From Pokkaliibacter plantistimulans (GTDB taxonomy: Bacteria; Pseudomonadota; Gammaproteobacteria; Pseudomonadales; Balneatricaceae), in the NCBI RefSeq assembly GCF_046844695.1, contig NZ_CP177354.1:2976001-3040000 (forward strand): a DNA stretch of 64,000 bases, given 5' to 3'. Position numbers and translations under genes: made by a program. The notes below the pieces were generated by a model. That model was given only the letters and a program-made list of their open reading frames with translations. It was not told the DNA's origin and did no database searches. Position 1 is the stretch's first letter. Each line of letters begins with the position of its first letter. Shown here in pieces: positions 25,720 to 34,370 of the stretch.

Positions 25720-26031
25720 ATGAGCAAACGTCGTCAGTCCTTTACTCCAGAGTTCAAGCTGGAGGCCGTCGCGTTAGTGACCGAGAAAGGCTATTCCGTA
25801 ACGGAGGCCTGTCAGGCGCTGGGGGTCGGCCCTACAGCGCTTCGGCGCTGGATCAAACAGGTGGAACATGAACAGAACGGTGTGGTGCTCTCAGGGAGTC
25901 AGGCATTAACCCCTGAGCAGCACCAGATTCAGGAGCTACAAAAGCGTATCCAGCGTTTGGAAATGGAGAAAGAGATACTAAAAAAGGCTACCGCGCTCTT
26001 GATGTCGGACGAGATCAAGTTCAGGCGCTGA
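25720..26031 (+). CDS. IS3-family transposase OrfA
   Basis: A 103-residue product with an N-terminal helix-turn-helix (FTPEFKLEAVALVTEKGYSV, ALGVGPTALRRWIKQ) and a leucine-zipper-like C-terminal helix, for end recognition and multimerisation. The slippery heptamer A-AAA-AAG at 25980-25986 lies in phase. A -1 shift there opens directly into the OrfB frame, giving an OrfAB fusion transposase. OrfA alone usually modulates transposition in this family. Confidence 0.92.
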   Translation: MSKRRQSFTPEFKLEAVALVTEKGYSVTEACQALGVGPTALRRWIKQVEHEQNGVVLSGSQALTPEQHQIQELQKRIQRLEMEKEILKKATALLMSDEIKFRR

Positions 26032-26066
26032 TTCGTTCGTTCAGTGATGACTGGCCTGTCACCCAG

Positions 26067-26885
26067 TTGTGTGAGCTGTTTGAGCTACCGACATCGACCT
26101 ACTATGACCGCCAAAAAAGAGCGACGCTACCAGACATTCAACGCATGAACGAACGCGCTCAGGTAAGAGCCTTGTTCGCGGCCAGCCAGGGGTCTGCCGG
26201 TGCTCGTACGGTGATGAAGCAGCTGGCCATGCAGGGCGTTGCGATGGGGCGGTACAAGGTCACACGTCTGATGGCGGAAGCCGGTCTCATGAGCCGTCAA
26301 CCGGGCAAACATCGTTATAAGCAGGCCCGGCAGGCGCATGCGGTTGTTCCGAATCGTCTGGATCGTGCTTTTGATACCGTACAGCCCAATCAGGTGTGGT
26401 GTGGCGATATCACCTACATCTGGACGGGTGAGCAGTGGTCCTATCTTGCCGTTGTGATGGACCTTTATGCCCGTCGAGTGGTGGGCTGGGCGATGTCTGC
26501 CACTGTAGATACGACGCTGACCTTGCGGGCACTGGAGATGGCTTATCGCTTGCGTGGTCGGCCGCAAGGGGTCATGTTCCACTCCGACCAGGGGTGTCAG
26601 TACAGCAGTCTGGAATACCGCCAGCGGCTGTGGCGGTATCGGATGGTTCAAAGCATGAGCCGGCGTGGTAACTGCTGGGATAATGCGCCTATGGAGCGGC
26701 TCTTTCGCAGTGTGAAAAGTGAGTGGGTACCGAAGTGTGGATACACCAGCCTGGATCAGGCGATCAAGGATATCGGTGACTACCTGATGAGCTATTACAA
26801 CGAACAGAGGCCTCATTGCCACAACGGTGGTTTAACCCCGGTGATGAGGGAAAAAGAAGCTAAGAAGCTGTCCGGAAATAGTTGA
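26067..26885 (+). CDS. IS3-family transposase OrfB (DDE catalytic part)
   Basis: The integrase-core part of the transposase. The DDE triad is visible in WCGDITYIWT, MFHSDQGCQYSS and WDNAPMERLFRSVKSEW. An N-terminal helix-turn-helix_21 region precedes it. The frame is open back to the slip site at 25986, so the functional product is expected to be the OrfAB fusion made by -1 frameshifting, not initiation at the TTG at 26067. No internal stop is present. Confidence 0.92.
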   Translation: MCELFELPTSTYYDRQKRATLPDIQRMNERAQVRALFAASQGSAGARTVMKQLAMQGVAMGRYKVTRLMAEAGLMSRQPGKHRYKQARQAHAVVPNRLDRAFDTVQPNQVWCGDITYIWTGEQWSYLAVVMDLYARRVVGWAMSATVDTTLTLRALEMAYRLRGRPQGVMFHSDQGCQYSSLEYRQRLWRYRMVQSMSRRGNCWDNAPMERLFRSVKSEWVPKCGYTSLDQAIKDIGDYLMSYYNEQRPHCHNGGLTPVMREKEAKKLSGNS

Positions 26886-26893
26886 CCACTACA
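26870..26893 (-). repeat. IS3 element right inverted repeat
   Basis: This 24-nt right terminus begins GTCCGGAAAT and ends CCACTACA. It is followed directly by the AAC target duplicate. Confidence 0.85.
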
Positions 26894-26992
26894 AACCGCA
26901 GCTGAATCGTGTACGACTAATCGGTGTACGGCGCCTCAGCTCAGTCTTGCTCGCTGTCCTGATATTGCGTCAGCACTTTTGAAGTGAAATAG

Positions 26993-27016
26993 CCCAGACA
27001 TCGTGTCTGGGTTTTT
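26993..27016 (+). terminator. Intrinsic terminator of the acuR-like transcript
   Basis: CCCAGACA / TGTCTGGG stem with a 3-nt loop and five T residues, lying 88 bp after the pre-insertion acuR stop. Confidence 0.85.
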
Positions 27017-27027
27017 AGTGAAATTTA

Positions 27028-27044
27028 ATAGACGATCAGTCTAT
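27028..27044. promoter_or_regulatory. Candidate AcuR-type operator upstream of acuI
   Basis: ATAGAC-GATCA-GTCTAT is a perfect 6+6 inverted repeat overlapping a possible -10 (TATAAC, 27042-27047). It is nearly identical to the site upstream of the TetR-type gene, linking the two genes in one regulon despite the IS between them. Confidence 0.7.
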
Positions 27045-27097
27045 AACTTGTCGCCGCCCATTAGTCAGGGTGGCCCGCCAACCAAGGAGAACCTCAG

Positions 27098-28081
27098 ATG
27101 TTCAAGGCACTGCTGATAAGCAAAGACGAACAGGGTTATCGCACCGAACTGACTCAGCTGGATGACCAGCAGCTACCGGCAGGGGACGTGACCGTGGCCG
27201 TCGACTATTCAACCCTGAATTACAAGGATGCACTGGCCATCGCGGGGACGTCGCCCATCGTGCGTAGCTTTCCAATGGTGCCGGGTATCGATCTGGTAGG
27301 GACGATAGAAAACAGCCACCATGCTGACTACAAGGTGGGGGATAAAGTACTGCTTAATGGCTGGGGAGTCGGTGAGAGTCATTGGGGTGGACTGGCGCAG
27401 AAAGCGCGCTTGCAGGGAGACTGGCTGATTCCGCTGCCCACTGCTTTTACTGCCGAGCAGACCATGGCTATTGGCACTGCTGGTTATACCGCCATGCTTT
27501 GTGTGCTGGCCATCGAGAAACACGGTATTACACCGTCGATGGGCTCTGTACTGGTCACCGGGGCTAATGGCGGAGTAGGCAGTTTTGCGCTGAGTATTCT
27601 GTCCAGGCTTGGTTATACCGTTACCGTATCCACTGGGCGTCCACAGGAGGCTGAGTATCTGAAGCAGCTGGGTGCGGCCGAGATCATCGAGCGCAGCAGC
27701 CTGTCTGAGCCGGGCCGACCTCTGGCCAAAGAACGCTGGGTGGCAGCAGTAGATTCGGTAGGTAGCCACACGCTGGCCAATGTCTGCGCTGCCACCGCGA
27801 ATGAAGGCATCGTTGCCGCCTGTGGTCTGGCTCAGGGGATGGATTTTCCAGCCAGCGTGGCGCCGTTCATCCTGCGTGGTGTGACGCTGCGCGGTATCAA
27901 CTGTGTGACCCGGCCCAAGTCTGACCGTATCGAAGCCTGGCAGCGACTGGGGGAGCTGATCGACCCGCAGCAACTGGCGTTGATTACCCAGACCATTGGT
28001 CTGGCCGAAGCGATACCTGCAGCCCGACAACTGCTGGATGGGCAGGTGCGTGGTCGTGTGGTGGTGGATGTAAACCGCTGA
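27098..28081 (+). CDS. acuI: Acrylyl-CoA reductase-like MDR oxidoreductase (AcuI/YhdH)
   Basis: A 327-residue zinc-free medium-chain dehydrogenase. AcuI/YhdH enzymes reduce acryloyl-CoA to propionyl-CoA with NADPH, detoxifying acrylate formed from DMSP and other sources. Family features are DYSTLNYKDALAI, FPMVPGIDLVG, NGWGVGESHWGGLAQKAR, and the NADPH-binding VLVTGANGGVGSFAL. AAGGAG lies upstream of the ATG. Its partner regulator lies upstream, now separated by the IS3 element but sharing the operator. No DMSP lyase or demethylase gene is seen in the window, so the physiological source of acrylate is unknown. Confidence 0.88.
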   Translation: MFKALLISKDEQGYRTELTQLDDQQLPAGDVTVAVDYSTLNYKDALAIAGTSPIVRSFPMVPGIDLVGTIENSHHADYKVGDKVLLNGWGVGESHWGGLAQKARLQGDWLIPLPTAFTAEQTMAIGTAGYTAMLCVLAIEKHGITPSMGSVLVTGANGGVGSFALSILSRLGYTVTVSTGRPQEAEYLKQLGAAEIIERSSLSEPGRPLAKERWVAAVDSVGSHTLANVCAATANEGIVAACGLAQGMDFPASVAPFILRGVTLRGINCVTRPKSDRIEAWQRLGELIDPQQLALITQTIGLAEAIPAARQLLDGQVRGRVVVDVNR

Positions 28082-28163
28082 AGCGTGAGCGAATCAGCGC
28101 CTGACTTTCTATTTTTGCACCCATGACTCGCAGCCGGGCGTGACGGTGCTTTTCGTTATCTCG

Positions 28164-28193
28164 GGGCAGGGCTTTTCACTGCCTGCCCTTTTT
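28164..28193 (+). terminator. Intrinsic terminator after acuI
   Basis: GGGCAGG / CCTGCCC stem and a five-T tail, about 80 bp beyond the stop. Confidence 0.8.
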
Positions 28194-28354
28194 CGTATCT
28201 CCTCTCTACATTGCTCCTTTCTGCATTACTTCTCTCTGATTAGTCGTGGGGGCGACCGTGCCTAGCTCCTTGCCTGTGTCTTCTTTAAGCTCTGTCCGTA
28301 ATTTGCCGCAAAACTGTCACGTGCTCGTCATCCTCGGTGGTTACTTTGCTACTG

Positions 28355-28372
28355 AATGAGATCGATCTCATT
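28355..28372. promoter_or_regulatory. Perfect palindromic operator for the LacI-type regulator
   Basis: AATGAGATCGATCTCATT is an 18-bp perfect palindrome with the central CG typical of LacI-family operators. It lies 40 bp upstream of the regulator's start codon, so autoregulation is likely. I did not find a second copy before the downstream transporter genes. Confidence 0.7.
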
Positions 28373-28412
28373 TTGGTTGCTAAACGAGCAAGTGACTGAG
28401 CGGCAGCGTGTA

Positions 28413-29444
28413 ATGACGGATTTGTTAAGTGTGGCGAAAAAAGCGGGCGTGTCCCGGGCGACGGCGGCGAGAGTATTTTCCCAGCCCGAACTGGTGCGTA
28501 AAACGACCCTGCAGCGCGTGCTGGCGGCGGCCGAGGAGCTGGCCTTTCGTCCCAATCGCCTGGCTCAGCAGTTGCGTACTCAGGCCACCCGCATTATCGG
28601 AGTGCTGCTGCCTGATCCCCGAAATCCGGTATTTGCCGAGCAACTGCTGGCGATGGAGCTGGCTGCCCGGCAGCAGGGGTATGCACTGCTGGTAACGACT
28701 ACCGGCTATGACGCCAGTCAGGAACTGCAACTGGTGGAGGAGATGCTGTGCCAGCGCGTTGATGGTCTGGTGCTGACCGTAGCGGATGCGGAAAACAGCG
28801 AAGTGCTGGCTAAGCTGCAGCGAGAGTCCGTGCCCTATGTGCTGGTGTACAACCAGCCGACCGACCCGGATGTGCAGGCGATCAGTGTCGATAACCGGCT
28901 GGCCATGTACGACGCCGCACAGTATCTGCTGGCGCTGGGGCACCGGCAGATCGGTATGGTCGCAGGCCCGATGGCACAGTCTGACCGGGCCCGGCTTCGG
29001 TACGACGGTTATTGCGCCGCCTTGCGCGAGCACGGCATCACGCCCCGTCCGGTCATTGAGATGGCTTCCCACACCCGCGCCAGCTTCCCTTTGCTGCAAT
29101 CGCATATGCAGGGCAATGAGGGGCTGACCGCCTTGCTGTGTTCCAACGATCTGCTGGCGCTGAGCCTGATCAGTGATCTGCAACGCCACGGCCATGCCGT
29201 GCCTGACGATATATCGGTGATTGGATTTGATGGCATCGAGCTGGGCGAACTGCTGTTCCCGTCGCTCTGTTCGGTGGTGCAACCGCGGGAGGCCATCGGC
29301 CGTGAAGCGGTTGCTGTGCTGCTGGCCATGATGAGGGGTGAGCAGCCTGATATTGGCAAACTGCCTCATCGATTGAGACCGGGTGAGAGTGCCGGGCCGC
29401 TGCAACGGCCCGACACCGATGCTCACCGCATCCGTACTCGCTAG
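28413..29444 (+). CDS. LacI-family transcriptional regulator
   Basis: A 343-residue protein. The N-terminal helix-turn-helix (LLSVAKKAGVSRATAARVFS) and hinge helix lead into a periplasmic-binding-protein-like ligand domain, with IIGVLLPDPRNPVF, VDGLVLTVAD and SVIGFDGIELG. The ATG at 28413 is chosen because it gives a standard LacI N-terminus; a longer start at 28356 would run through the operator. It is followed after 28 bp by the solute-binding protein gene, so it probably regulates the transporter operon in response to a substrate. The ligand may be a phosphodiester breakdown product, but that is inference. Confidence 0.9.
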   Translation: MTDLLSVAKKAGVSRATAARVFSQPELVRKTTLQRVLAAAEELAFRPNRLAQQLRTQATRIIGVLLPDPRNPVFAEQLLAMELAARQQGYALLVTTTGYDASQELQLVEEMLCQRVDGLVLTVADAENSEVLAKLQRESVPYVLVYNQPTDPDVQAISVDNRLAMYDAAQYLLALGHRQIGMVAGPMAQSDRARLRYDGYCAALREHGITPRPVIEMASHTRASFPLLQSHMQGNEGLTALLCSNDLLALSLISDLQRHGHAVPDDISVIGFDGIELGELLFPSLCSVVQPREAIGREAVAVLLAMMRGEQPDIGKLPHRLRPGESAGPLQRPDTDAHRIRTR

Positions 29445-29472
29445 TACCTGATAACAGAAAGCAGGAGACATT

Positions 29473-30492
29473 ATGAAGAAGTCCACTTGGCTGCGCCAGT
29501 TCGCCGCCCCGATGCTACTGGCCACCCTGGGTATGATGGGCACCGCTCAGGCGGCTGACACCGCGATCTGCTACAACTGCCCGCCAGAATGGGCGGACTG
29601 GGGGACGCAGCTGCAGGCTATCAAGCAGGATTTGGGTATCAGCGTACCGCAGGACAACAAAAACTCCGGCCAGTCGCTGGCGCAGCTGGTGGCGGAGAAG
29701 AGTAATCCGGTTGCTGACGTGGTCTATTACGGGGTGACGTTCGGCATTCAGGCGCAAAAGGCTGATGTCGTCACGGCGTATCAGCCAGCCCATTGGGATG
29801 AGATTCCAGCAGGTCTGAAAGACCCGGCGGGACACTGGTTTGCCATCCACAGCGGTACGCTGGGGTTTGCGGTCAATGTCGATGCGCTGGGCGGCAAGCC
29901 CATTCCGCAGTCATGGGATGACCTGCTTAAGCCAGAGTACAAAGGCATGGTGGGTTATCTGGATCCGTCCAGCGCCTTCGTGGGTTACGTCGGTGCAGTG
30001 GCCGTCAATCAGGCCAAAGGCGGTAGCCTCGATGACTTCACGCCCGCTATCGAGTATTTCAAAAAGCTGGCAGTCAACGAGCCGATTGTGCCGAAGCAGA
30101 CGGCCTATGCACGGATGATGTCCGGCGAAATCCCCATCCTGCTGGACTATGACTTCAACGCCTACCGCGCCAAATACAAAGACCACGCCAACGTTGCCTT
30201 CGTTATTCCTCAGGAAGGGACCGTGGTTGTGCCTTACGTCATGAGTTTGGTGAACAACGGCCCTCATAGTGCGGAAGGCAAGAAAGTGCTCGACTACGTG
30301 CTGTCTGACAAGGGGCAGGCGATCTGGGCCAATGCTTTCCTGCGTCCGGTACGTGCCAGCGCCATTTCTAAAGAAGCGCAGTCACACTTCCTGCCGGACA
30401 GTGATTATGCCCGTGCCAGCGCAGTGGACTACGGCCACATGGCGGATGTGCAGAAGGCATTCTCTGCGCGCTATCTGGCTGAGGTGCAGTAA
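29473..30492 (+). CDS. ABC transporter periplasmic substrate-binding protein
   Basis: A 339-residue family 1 extracellular solute-binding protein of the iron/2-aminoethylphosphonate/spermidine-like group. The signal peptide ends at AQA/ADT near residue 27. The mature fold shows VADVVYYGVTFG, SWDDLLKPEYKGMVGYLDP and IPQEGTVVVPYVMSLVNNGP. Two Cys (CYNC) lie just after the cleavage site. AGGAG precedes the ATG. It heads an importer operon with tight gene overlaps that ends in a phosphodiesterase. A phosphate-containing organic ligand is therefore more likely than iron, but the ligand cannot be read from the sequence. Confidence 0.88.
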   Translation: MKKSTWLRQFAAPMLLATLGMMGTAQAADTAICYNCPPEWADWGTQLQAIKQDLGISVPQDNKNSGQSLAQLVAEKSNPVADVVYYGVTFGIQAQKADVVTAYQPAHWDEIPAGLKDPAGHWFAIHSGTLGFAVNVDALGGKPIPQSWDDLLKPEYKGMVGYLDPSSAFVGYVGAVAVNQAKGGSLDDFTPAIEYFKKLAVNEPIVPKQTAYARMMSGEIPILLDYDFNAYRAKYKDHANVAFVIPQEGTVVVPYVMSLVNNGPHSAEGKKVLDYVLSDKGQAIWANAFLRPVRASAISKEAQSHFLPDSDYARASAVDYGHMADVQKAFSARYLAEVQ

Positions 30493-31385
30493 TGTCGCAG
30501 TCGTTACTGACGACAGGAGGGCAGCCCGCCAGCCGGGCGGCCCCTTCCGCGCAAGCACGGCGTCATCATGGTAAGTGGCTGGCACACTGGGCGCTGGCAC
30601 CCGCGCTGGCTTTCTTTCTGGCGTTCTGGTTGCTGCCCTTTGTACAGCTGATGGTGATGGGCGCCGGTGCTGACAGTAGCAGCGGCGAGCCGGGTTACTG
30701 GGCCGTGCTGACTCACCGGCAATATCTGTTCAGCCTGCTGGTGACGGTGCTGCTGTCTTTGGCCGTCGCGGTGCTGGCAGTGGTGATCGCTGCCATCTGT
30801 GGCTGTTTTCTGGCACGTAATCATTTCTTCGGGCGCAGTCTGTTGCTGTCGATGCTGACCTTTCCGCTGGCCTTTCCCGGTGTCGTGGTTGGCTTTCTGG
30901 TGATCATGCTGGGGGGGCGCCAGGGGCTCTCAGCACAGCTTGGCCAGCTGCTGGCGAGCGAACGCTGGACCTTTGCCTATTCCCTCACCGGGTTGTTTAT
31001 CGGTTATCTGTATTTCTCCATTCCGCGCGTGATCATGACGGTGATGGCGGCCTGCGAAAAGCTCGATACCAGTCTGGAAGAAGCGGCTCGCTCGCTGGGC
31101 GCCAACAGCTGGCGGGTGATTGCTGATGTGCTGATTCCCGGCATTCGCCCGGCGTTAATTTCAACCGGCGCCATCTGCTTCGCTACCAGCATGGGGGCTT
31201 TCGGTACGGCCTTTACGCTGGGCACCCGGATTAATGTGGTGCCGATGGCCATCTACGGCGAATTTACCAATTACGCCAACTTTGCCATGTCCGCGGCATT
31301 GTCTGTGCTGCTGGGCGCGGTGACCTGGCTGGCGCTGGCGATGGCGCGGCGATTATCGGCAGATGCCAGTCTCGGAGGGGCGTAA
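30492..31385 (+). CDS. ABC transporter permease (first)
   Basis: A 297-residue inner-membrane permease with about six transmembrane helices. The EAA-type cytoplasmic loop that contacts the ATPase is seen in LEEAARSLGANSWRVIADVLI. An N-terminal extension of about 30 residues is polar and alanine-rich. Its ATG shares a base with the stop of the preceding gene, indicating coupling. The partner permease follows after 2 bp. The family is that of PotB/FbpB-like permeases. Confidence 0.9.
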   Translation: MSQSLLTTGGQPASRAAPSAQARRHHGKWLAHWALAPALAFFLAFWLLPFVQLMVMGAGADSSSGEPGYWAVLTHRQYLFSLLVTVLLSLAVAVLAVVIAAICGCFLARNHFFGRSLLLSMLTFPLAFPGVVVGFLVIMLGGRQGLSAQLGQLLASERWTFAYSLTGLFIGYLYFSIPRVIMTVMAACEKLDTSLEEAARSLGANSWRVIADVLIPGIRPALISTGAICFATSMGAFGTAFTLGTRINVVPMAIYGEFTNYANFAMSAALSVLLGAVTWLALAMARRLSADASLGGA

Positions 31386-31387
31386 GC

Positions 31388-32221
31388 ATGTCTACATCCT
31401 TGTCGGTACGCAGTGCTGGCGTTATGCACTGGCGCTTTGTCCTGCAGCTGATTTTTACGCTGGCCGTCTGCGCTTTCATGATTGTGCCAGTGCTGATGTC
31501 TGTGCTGGCCGGTCTGACCGAAAACTACCTTGTTGGGCTGAGTAGTGGCCTCACAACCCGCTGGATTGCTGAGGTGTGGGGGCTGTATGCCGACAGCATC
31601 TGGCTATCCATCTATCTGGCACTGGCCTGTCTGGGTTGTACCTTGCTGCTGGGCGTCCCGGCGGCCTACGGTCTGCTCAAGTGCCGCAAGCGCTGGGCTG
31701 CGATCATTGAAGAGTTACTGCTGATGCCGGTCGCCATCCCCGGGCTGGCGACGGCTCTGGCACTGTTGCTGGCCTATGGGCAGTTTCATGGTTTCCGTGG
31801 CAGCTGGCTGTTTATTCTGGTCGGCCATGTGCTGTTTACGCTGCCCTTCATGATTCGTCCGGTGCTGGCTGTCATGCAGGCCATTGATGTGGTGCGTCTG
31901 GAAGAGGCCGCCTCCAGTCTCGGGGCCGGCGCTATTCAGCGCTTCTTCACGGTCATCCTGCCCAATTGCACCAGCGGCATTCTGGCGGGTGCCCTGATGG
32001 TGATTACCCTGTCGGTGGGCGAGTTCAATATCACCTGGATGCTGCATACCCCGCTGACCAAGACCCTGCCGGTCGGGCTGGCGGACAGCTATGCCTCAAT
32101 GCGGCTGGAAATTGGCTCGGCCTATACCCTGATCTTCCTGCTGATGATTCTGCCACTACTGACGCTGATCCAATGGTTTGGCCAGTGGGCTGCCCGGCGT
32201 GCCAGCCGAAGCGTGCAGTAA
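31388..32221 (+). CDS. ABC transporter permease (second)
   Basis: A 277-residue PotC/PhnV-like inner-membrane permease with about six transmembrane helices and the EAA loop LEEAASSLGAGAIQRFFTVIL. It pairs with the permease just upstream to form the heterodimeric channel of the importer. Only 2 bp separate the two genes. Confidence 0.9.
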   Translation: MSTSLSVRSAGVMHWRFVLQLIFTLAVCAFMIVPVLMSVLAGLTENYLVGLSSGLTTRWIAEVWGLYADSIWLSIYLALACLGCTLLLGVPAAYGLLKCRKRWAAIIEELLLMPVAIPGLATALALLLAYGQFHGFRGSWLFILVGHVLFTLPFMIRPVLAVMQAIDVVRLEEAASSLGAGAIQRFFTVILPNCTSGILAGALMVITLSVGEFNITWMLHTPLTKTLPVGLADSYASMRLEIGSAYTLIFLLMILPLLTLIQWFGQWAARRASRSVQ

Positions 32222-32246
32222 TGTTGTTGAGTTTGAGTAAAGCCTT

Positions 32247-33392
32247 ATGAAGTCGACATTTGCTACTTTGCCTCAGGTCGCTCATCGCGAACCTGTGCGT
32301 ATTCGCCTGCGCCAGTGTGCCCGTACCTTTGCCGGGCGGCAGGGACAGCACACCGCACTGCATCCGCTGGATCTGGCTGTCGAGCCGGGGGAAACGCTGG
32401 TGCTGCTTGGCCCCTCCGGCTGTGGCAAGACCACCACGTTGCGCATTATCAGCGGCCTTGAGCAACCTGATGCCGGAGGGGAAGTGTGGTTTGGTGATGA
32501 ACAGGTCACCCATCTGCCGATTGAGAAGCGCGATGTGGGCATGGTGTTTCAGAACTACGCGCTGTTCCCCAACATGAACGTCGCCGCCAACATCGGCTAC
32601 GGTCTGAAGATTCGTGGTTATTCTGCTGAGGTGATACGTCAGCGTACCGGCGAAATGGTGGACATGGTCCATCTGCAGGGGCTGGAGCAGCGCGCTATTC
32701 ATGAGCTGTCCGGCGGGCAGAAACAACGTGTGGCGCTGGCCCGTGCCATGGCGGTGCAGCCACGGGTGCTGCTGTTTGATGAGCCACTGGCGGCGCTGGA
32801 TGCCAAACTGCGTGATCGCCTGCGGATTGATATCGGCCAGCTGTTGCGTCAGCTGGGTATTACCGCCGTCTACGTGACTCATGATCAGGCCGAAGCCATG
32901 GCGCTGGGGGATCGCATCGCGGTGATGGAGAAGGGGCGTATTGCCCAGCTGGGTACACCGCAGCAAATCTATCATCAGCCTGCAACGGCCTTTGTTGCGG
33001 ACTTTATCGGCACGGTCAATCGCTTTGCCATCCTTGGGCGGGGGCAGGGAAGTTTGCAGGTGACGGGCGGGGGGTTGCCGTCTGACTATCAGGGCGACGC
33101 CTCCTTGCTGTATTGCCGCCCGGAAGATGTGCGGATTTGCACTGACGACGAGCCGGTGGCTGTGCGGGGCAGGGTGATCCAGCGTTTCTTCCTCGGCCAG
33201 AGCCAACGCCTGCTGGTTGATACCGGCGCAGCGGAGCCATTACAGGTCGACAGCAGCAGTCGGCAGCACTGGCAGGTCGGCGATGCGATCAGTCTGTCCG
33301 TCCCGGCGGATGCGCTGTTTGCCATCACTGGTAATCAGACACAGCCTCATGCCGGAGAGAAAGCAGAAAGTGCCGCAGGGAGTTCAACATGA
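32247..33392 (+). CDS. ABC transporter ATP-binding protein
   Basis: A 381-residue PotA-like ATPase of the importer. It has Walker A LLGPSGCGKTTTL, the Q-loop VFQNYALFPNM, signature LSGGQKQRVALARAM, Walker B VLLFDEPLAALDA, and the switch His in VYVTHDQAEAMAL. The C-terminal 130 residues form the TOBE-type regulatory domain (YCRPEDVRICTD). The N-terminus has about 18 extra residues before the core. The stop overlaps the phosphodiesterase start by 4 bp. Confidence 0.93.
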   Translation: MKSTFATLPQVAHREPVRIRLRQCARTFAGRQGQHTALHPLDLAVEPGETLVLLGPSGCGKTTTLRIISGLEQPDAGGEVWFGDEQVTHLPIEKRDVGMVFQNYALFPNMNVAANIGYGLKIRGYSAEVIRQRTGEMVDMVHLQGLEQRAIHELSGGQKQRVALARAMAVQPRVLLFDEPLAALDAKLRDRLRIDIGQLLRQLGITAVYVTHDQAEAMALGDRIAVMEKGRIAQLGTPQQIYHQPATAFVADFIGTVNRFAILGRGQGSLQVTGGGLPSDYQGDASLLYCRPEDVRICTDDEPVAVRGRVIQRFFLGQSQRLLVDTGAAEPLQVDSSSRQHWQVGDAISLSVPADALFAITGNQTQPHAGEKAESAAGSST

Positions 33393-34219
33393 GCCGTCAG
33401 TTTATCGTCGCCCAGATCAGCGATCTGCATATCAAGGCCGGTGGCAAGCTGTCTTACAAGCGGGTGGATACCTTGCGGGCCTTGCAACATGCCGTCACCC
33501 GCCTGAACAGCCTGTGTCCCAGACCGGATGTCGTGGTCATCACCGGTGATCTGGTGGATTTTGGCCGGGCGGAAGAGTACGCCACTCTGCGACAGGCCCT
33601 GCAACCGCTGCAGATGCCTTTCTACCTGATAGCGGGTAACCATGATGAACGTCAGGCGCTGCGTGCCGCCTTTCCCGAGCATGGCTATTTGCATCAGCAG
33701 GACAGGTTTTTGCAGTGGTTTATTGATGACTACCCGCTGCGCCTGATCGGGCTGGACTCCACTGTTCCCGGCCAGCCTCATGGCGAGCTGTGCCCGCAGC
33801 GGCTGGCGTGGCTGGAGAATACGCTGGCAGCCGCGCCCACTAAGCCCACGCTGGTGATGTTGCATCATCCGCCCTTTATCAGCGGTATCGGCCATATGGA
33901 TGTGCAGCGTCTTTTCAACAGTGAGCAGCTGGCGACAGTGATCCGTCGCCATCCGCAGGTGGAGCGGGTGCTGTGCGGGCATCTGCATCGCAGCATTCAG
34001 CAGCGTTTTGCCGGTACACTGGTGTGCTGCTGCCCCGGCACCTCACATCAGGTGGCGCTGGATATTGATCCGCAGGCACCGTCGCGCTTTGTCATGGAGC
34101 CACCGGCTTATCTGCTGCACTGGTGGACAGAGGAGCAGGCGCTGATCACCCATACCGGCATGCTGGATGAGTATGAAGGCCCCTATCCGTTTTTTGATGC
34201 TCATGGGCTGATTGACTGA
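33389..34219 (+). CDS. Metallophosphodiesterase (GpdQ/CpdA-like)
   Basis: A 276-residue class III cyclic nucleotide/glycerophosphodiesterase-type calcineurin-like enzyme with a dinuclear metal site. The motifs are in order: QISDLHI, ITGDLVDFG, LIAGNHDER, MLHHPP and CGHLHRS. It lacks a signal peptide and should be cytoplasmic. It overlaps the ATPase gene by 4 bp (ATGA), so it is coupled to the importer. A glycerophosphodiester or similar phosphodiester imported by the system is the likely substrate. A cyclic-nucleotide phosphodiesterase role is the main alternative. Confidence 0.85.
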   Translation: MSRQFIVAQISDLHIKAGGKLSYKRVDTLRALQHAVTRLNSLCPRPDVVVITGDLVDFGRAEEYATLRQALQPLQMPFYLIAGNHDERQALRAAFPEHGYLHQQDRFLQWFIDDYPLRLIGLDSTVPGQPHGELCPQRLAWLENTLAAAPTKPTLVMLHHPPFISGIGHMDVQRLFNSEQLATVIRRHPQVERVLCGHLHRSIQQRFAGTLVCCCPGTSHQVALDIDPQAPSRFVMEPPAYLLHWWTEEQALITHTGMLDEYEGPYPFFDAHGLID

Positions 34220-34370
34220 GGGAAACACTCAGACTGCGCGCTTTATCGCGGTGGATTGATCGAAGATTCCTGACCTGTTGGTTTGAATAAAAACTGTACT
34301 GCGCTATTCCGGCCTTTGTTGGCGAGCTGTAAAATGCCGAAACACTTTTTAATGGTTCGGTAGCGAGAGA

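Larger units (their letters stand above)
25650..26893 (+). mobile_element. Complete IS3-family insertion sequence
   Basis: A 1,244-bp element bounded by imperfect inverted repeats beginning TGTAGTGG and ending CCACTACA. It is flanked by a 3-bp target duplication AAC (25647-25649 and 26894-26896). It carries orfA and orfB in a -1 frame relation with an A6G slip site, as in programmed frameshifting of the IS3 family. All catalytic residues appear intact, so it may be active. It inserted into the last codons of the acuR-like gene. Confidence 0.93.
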
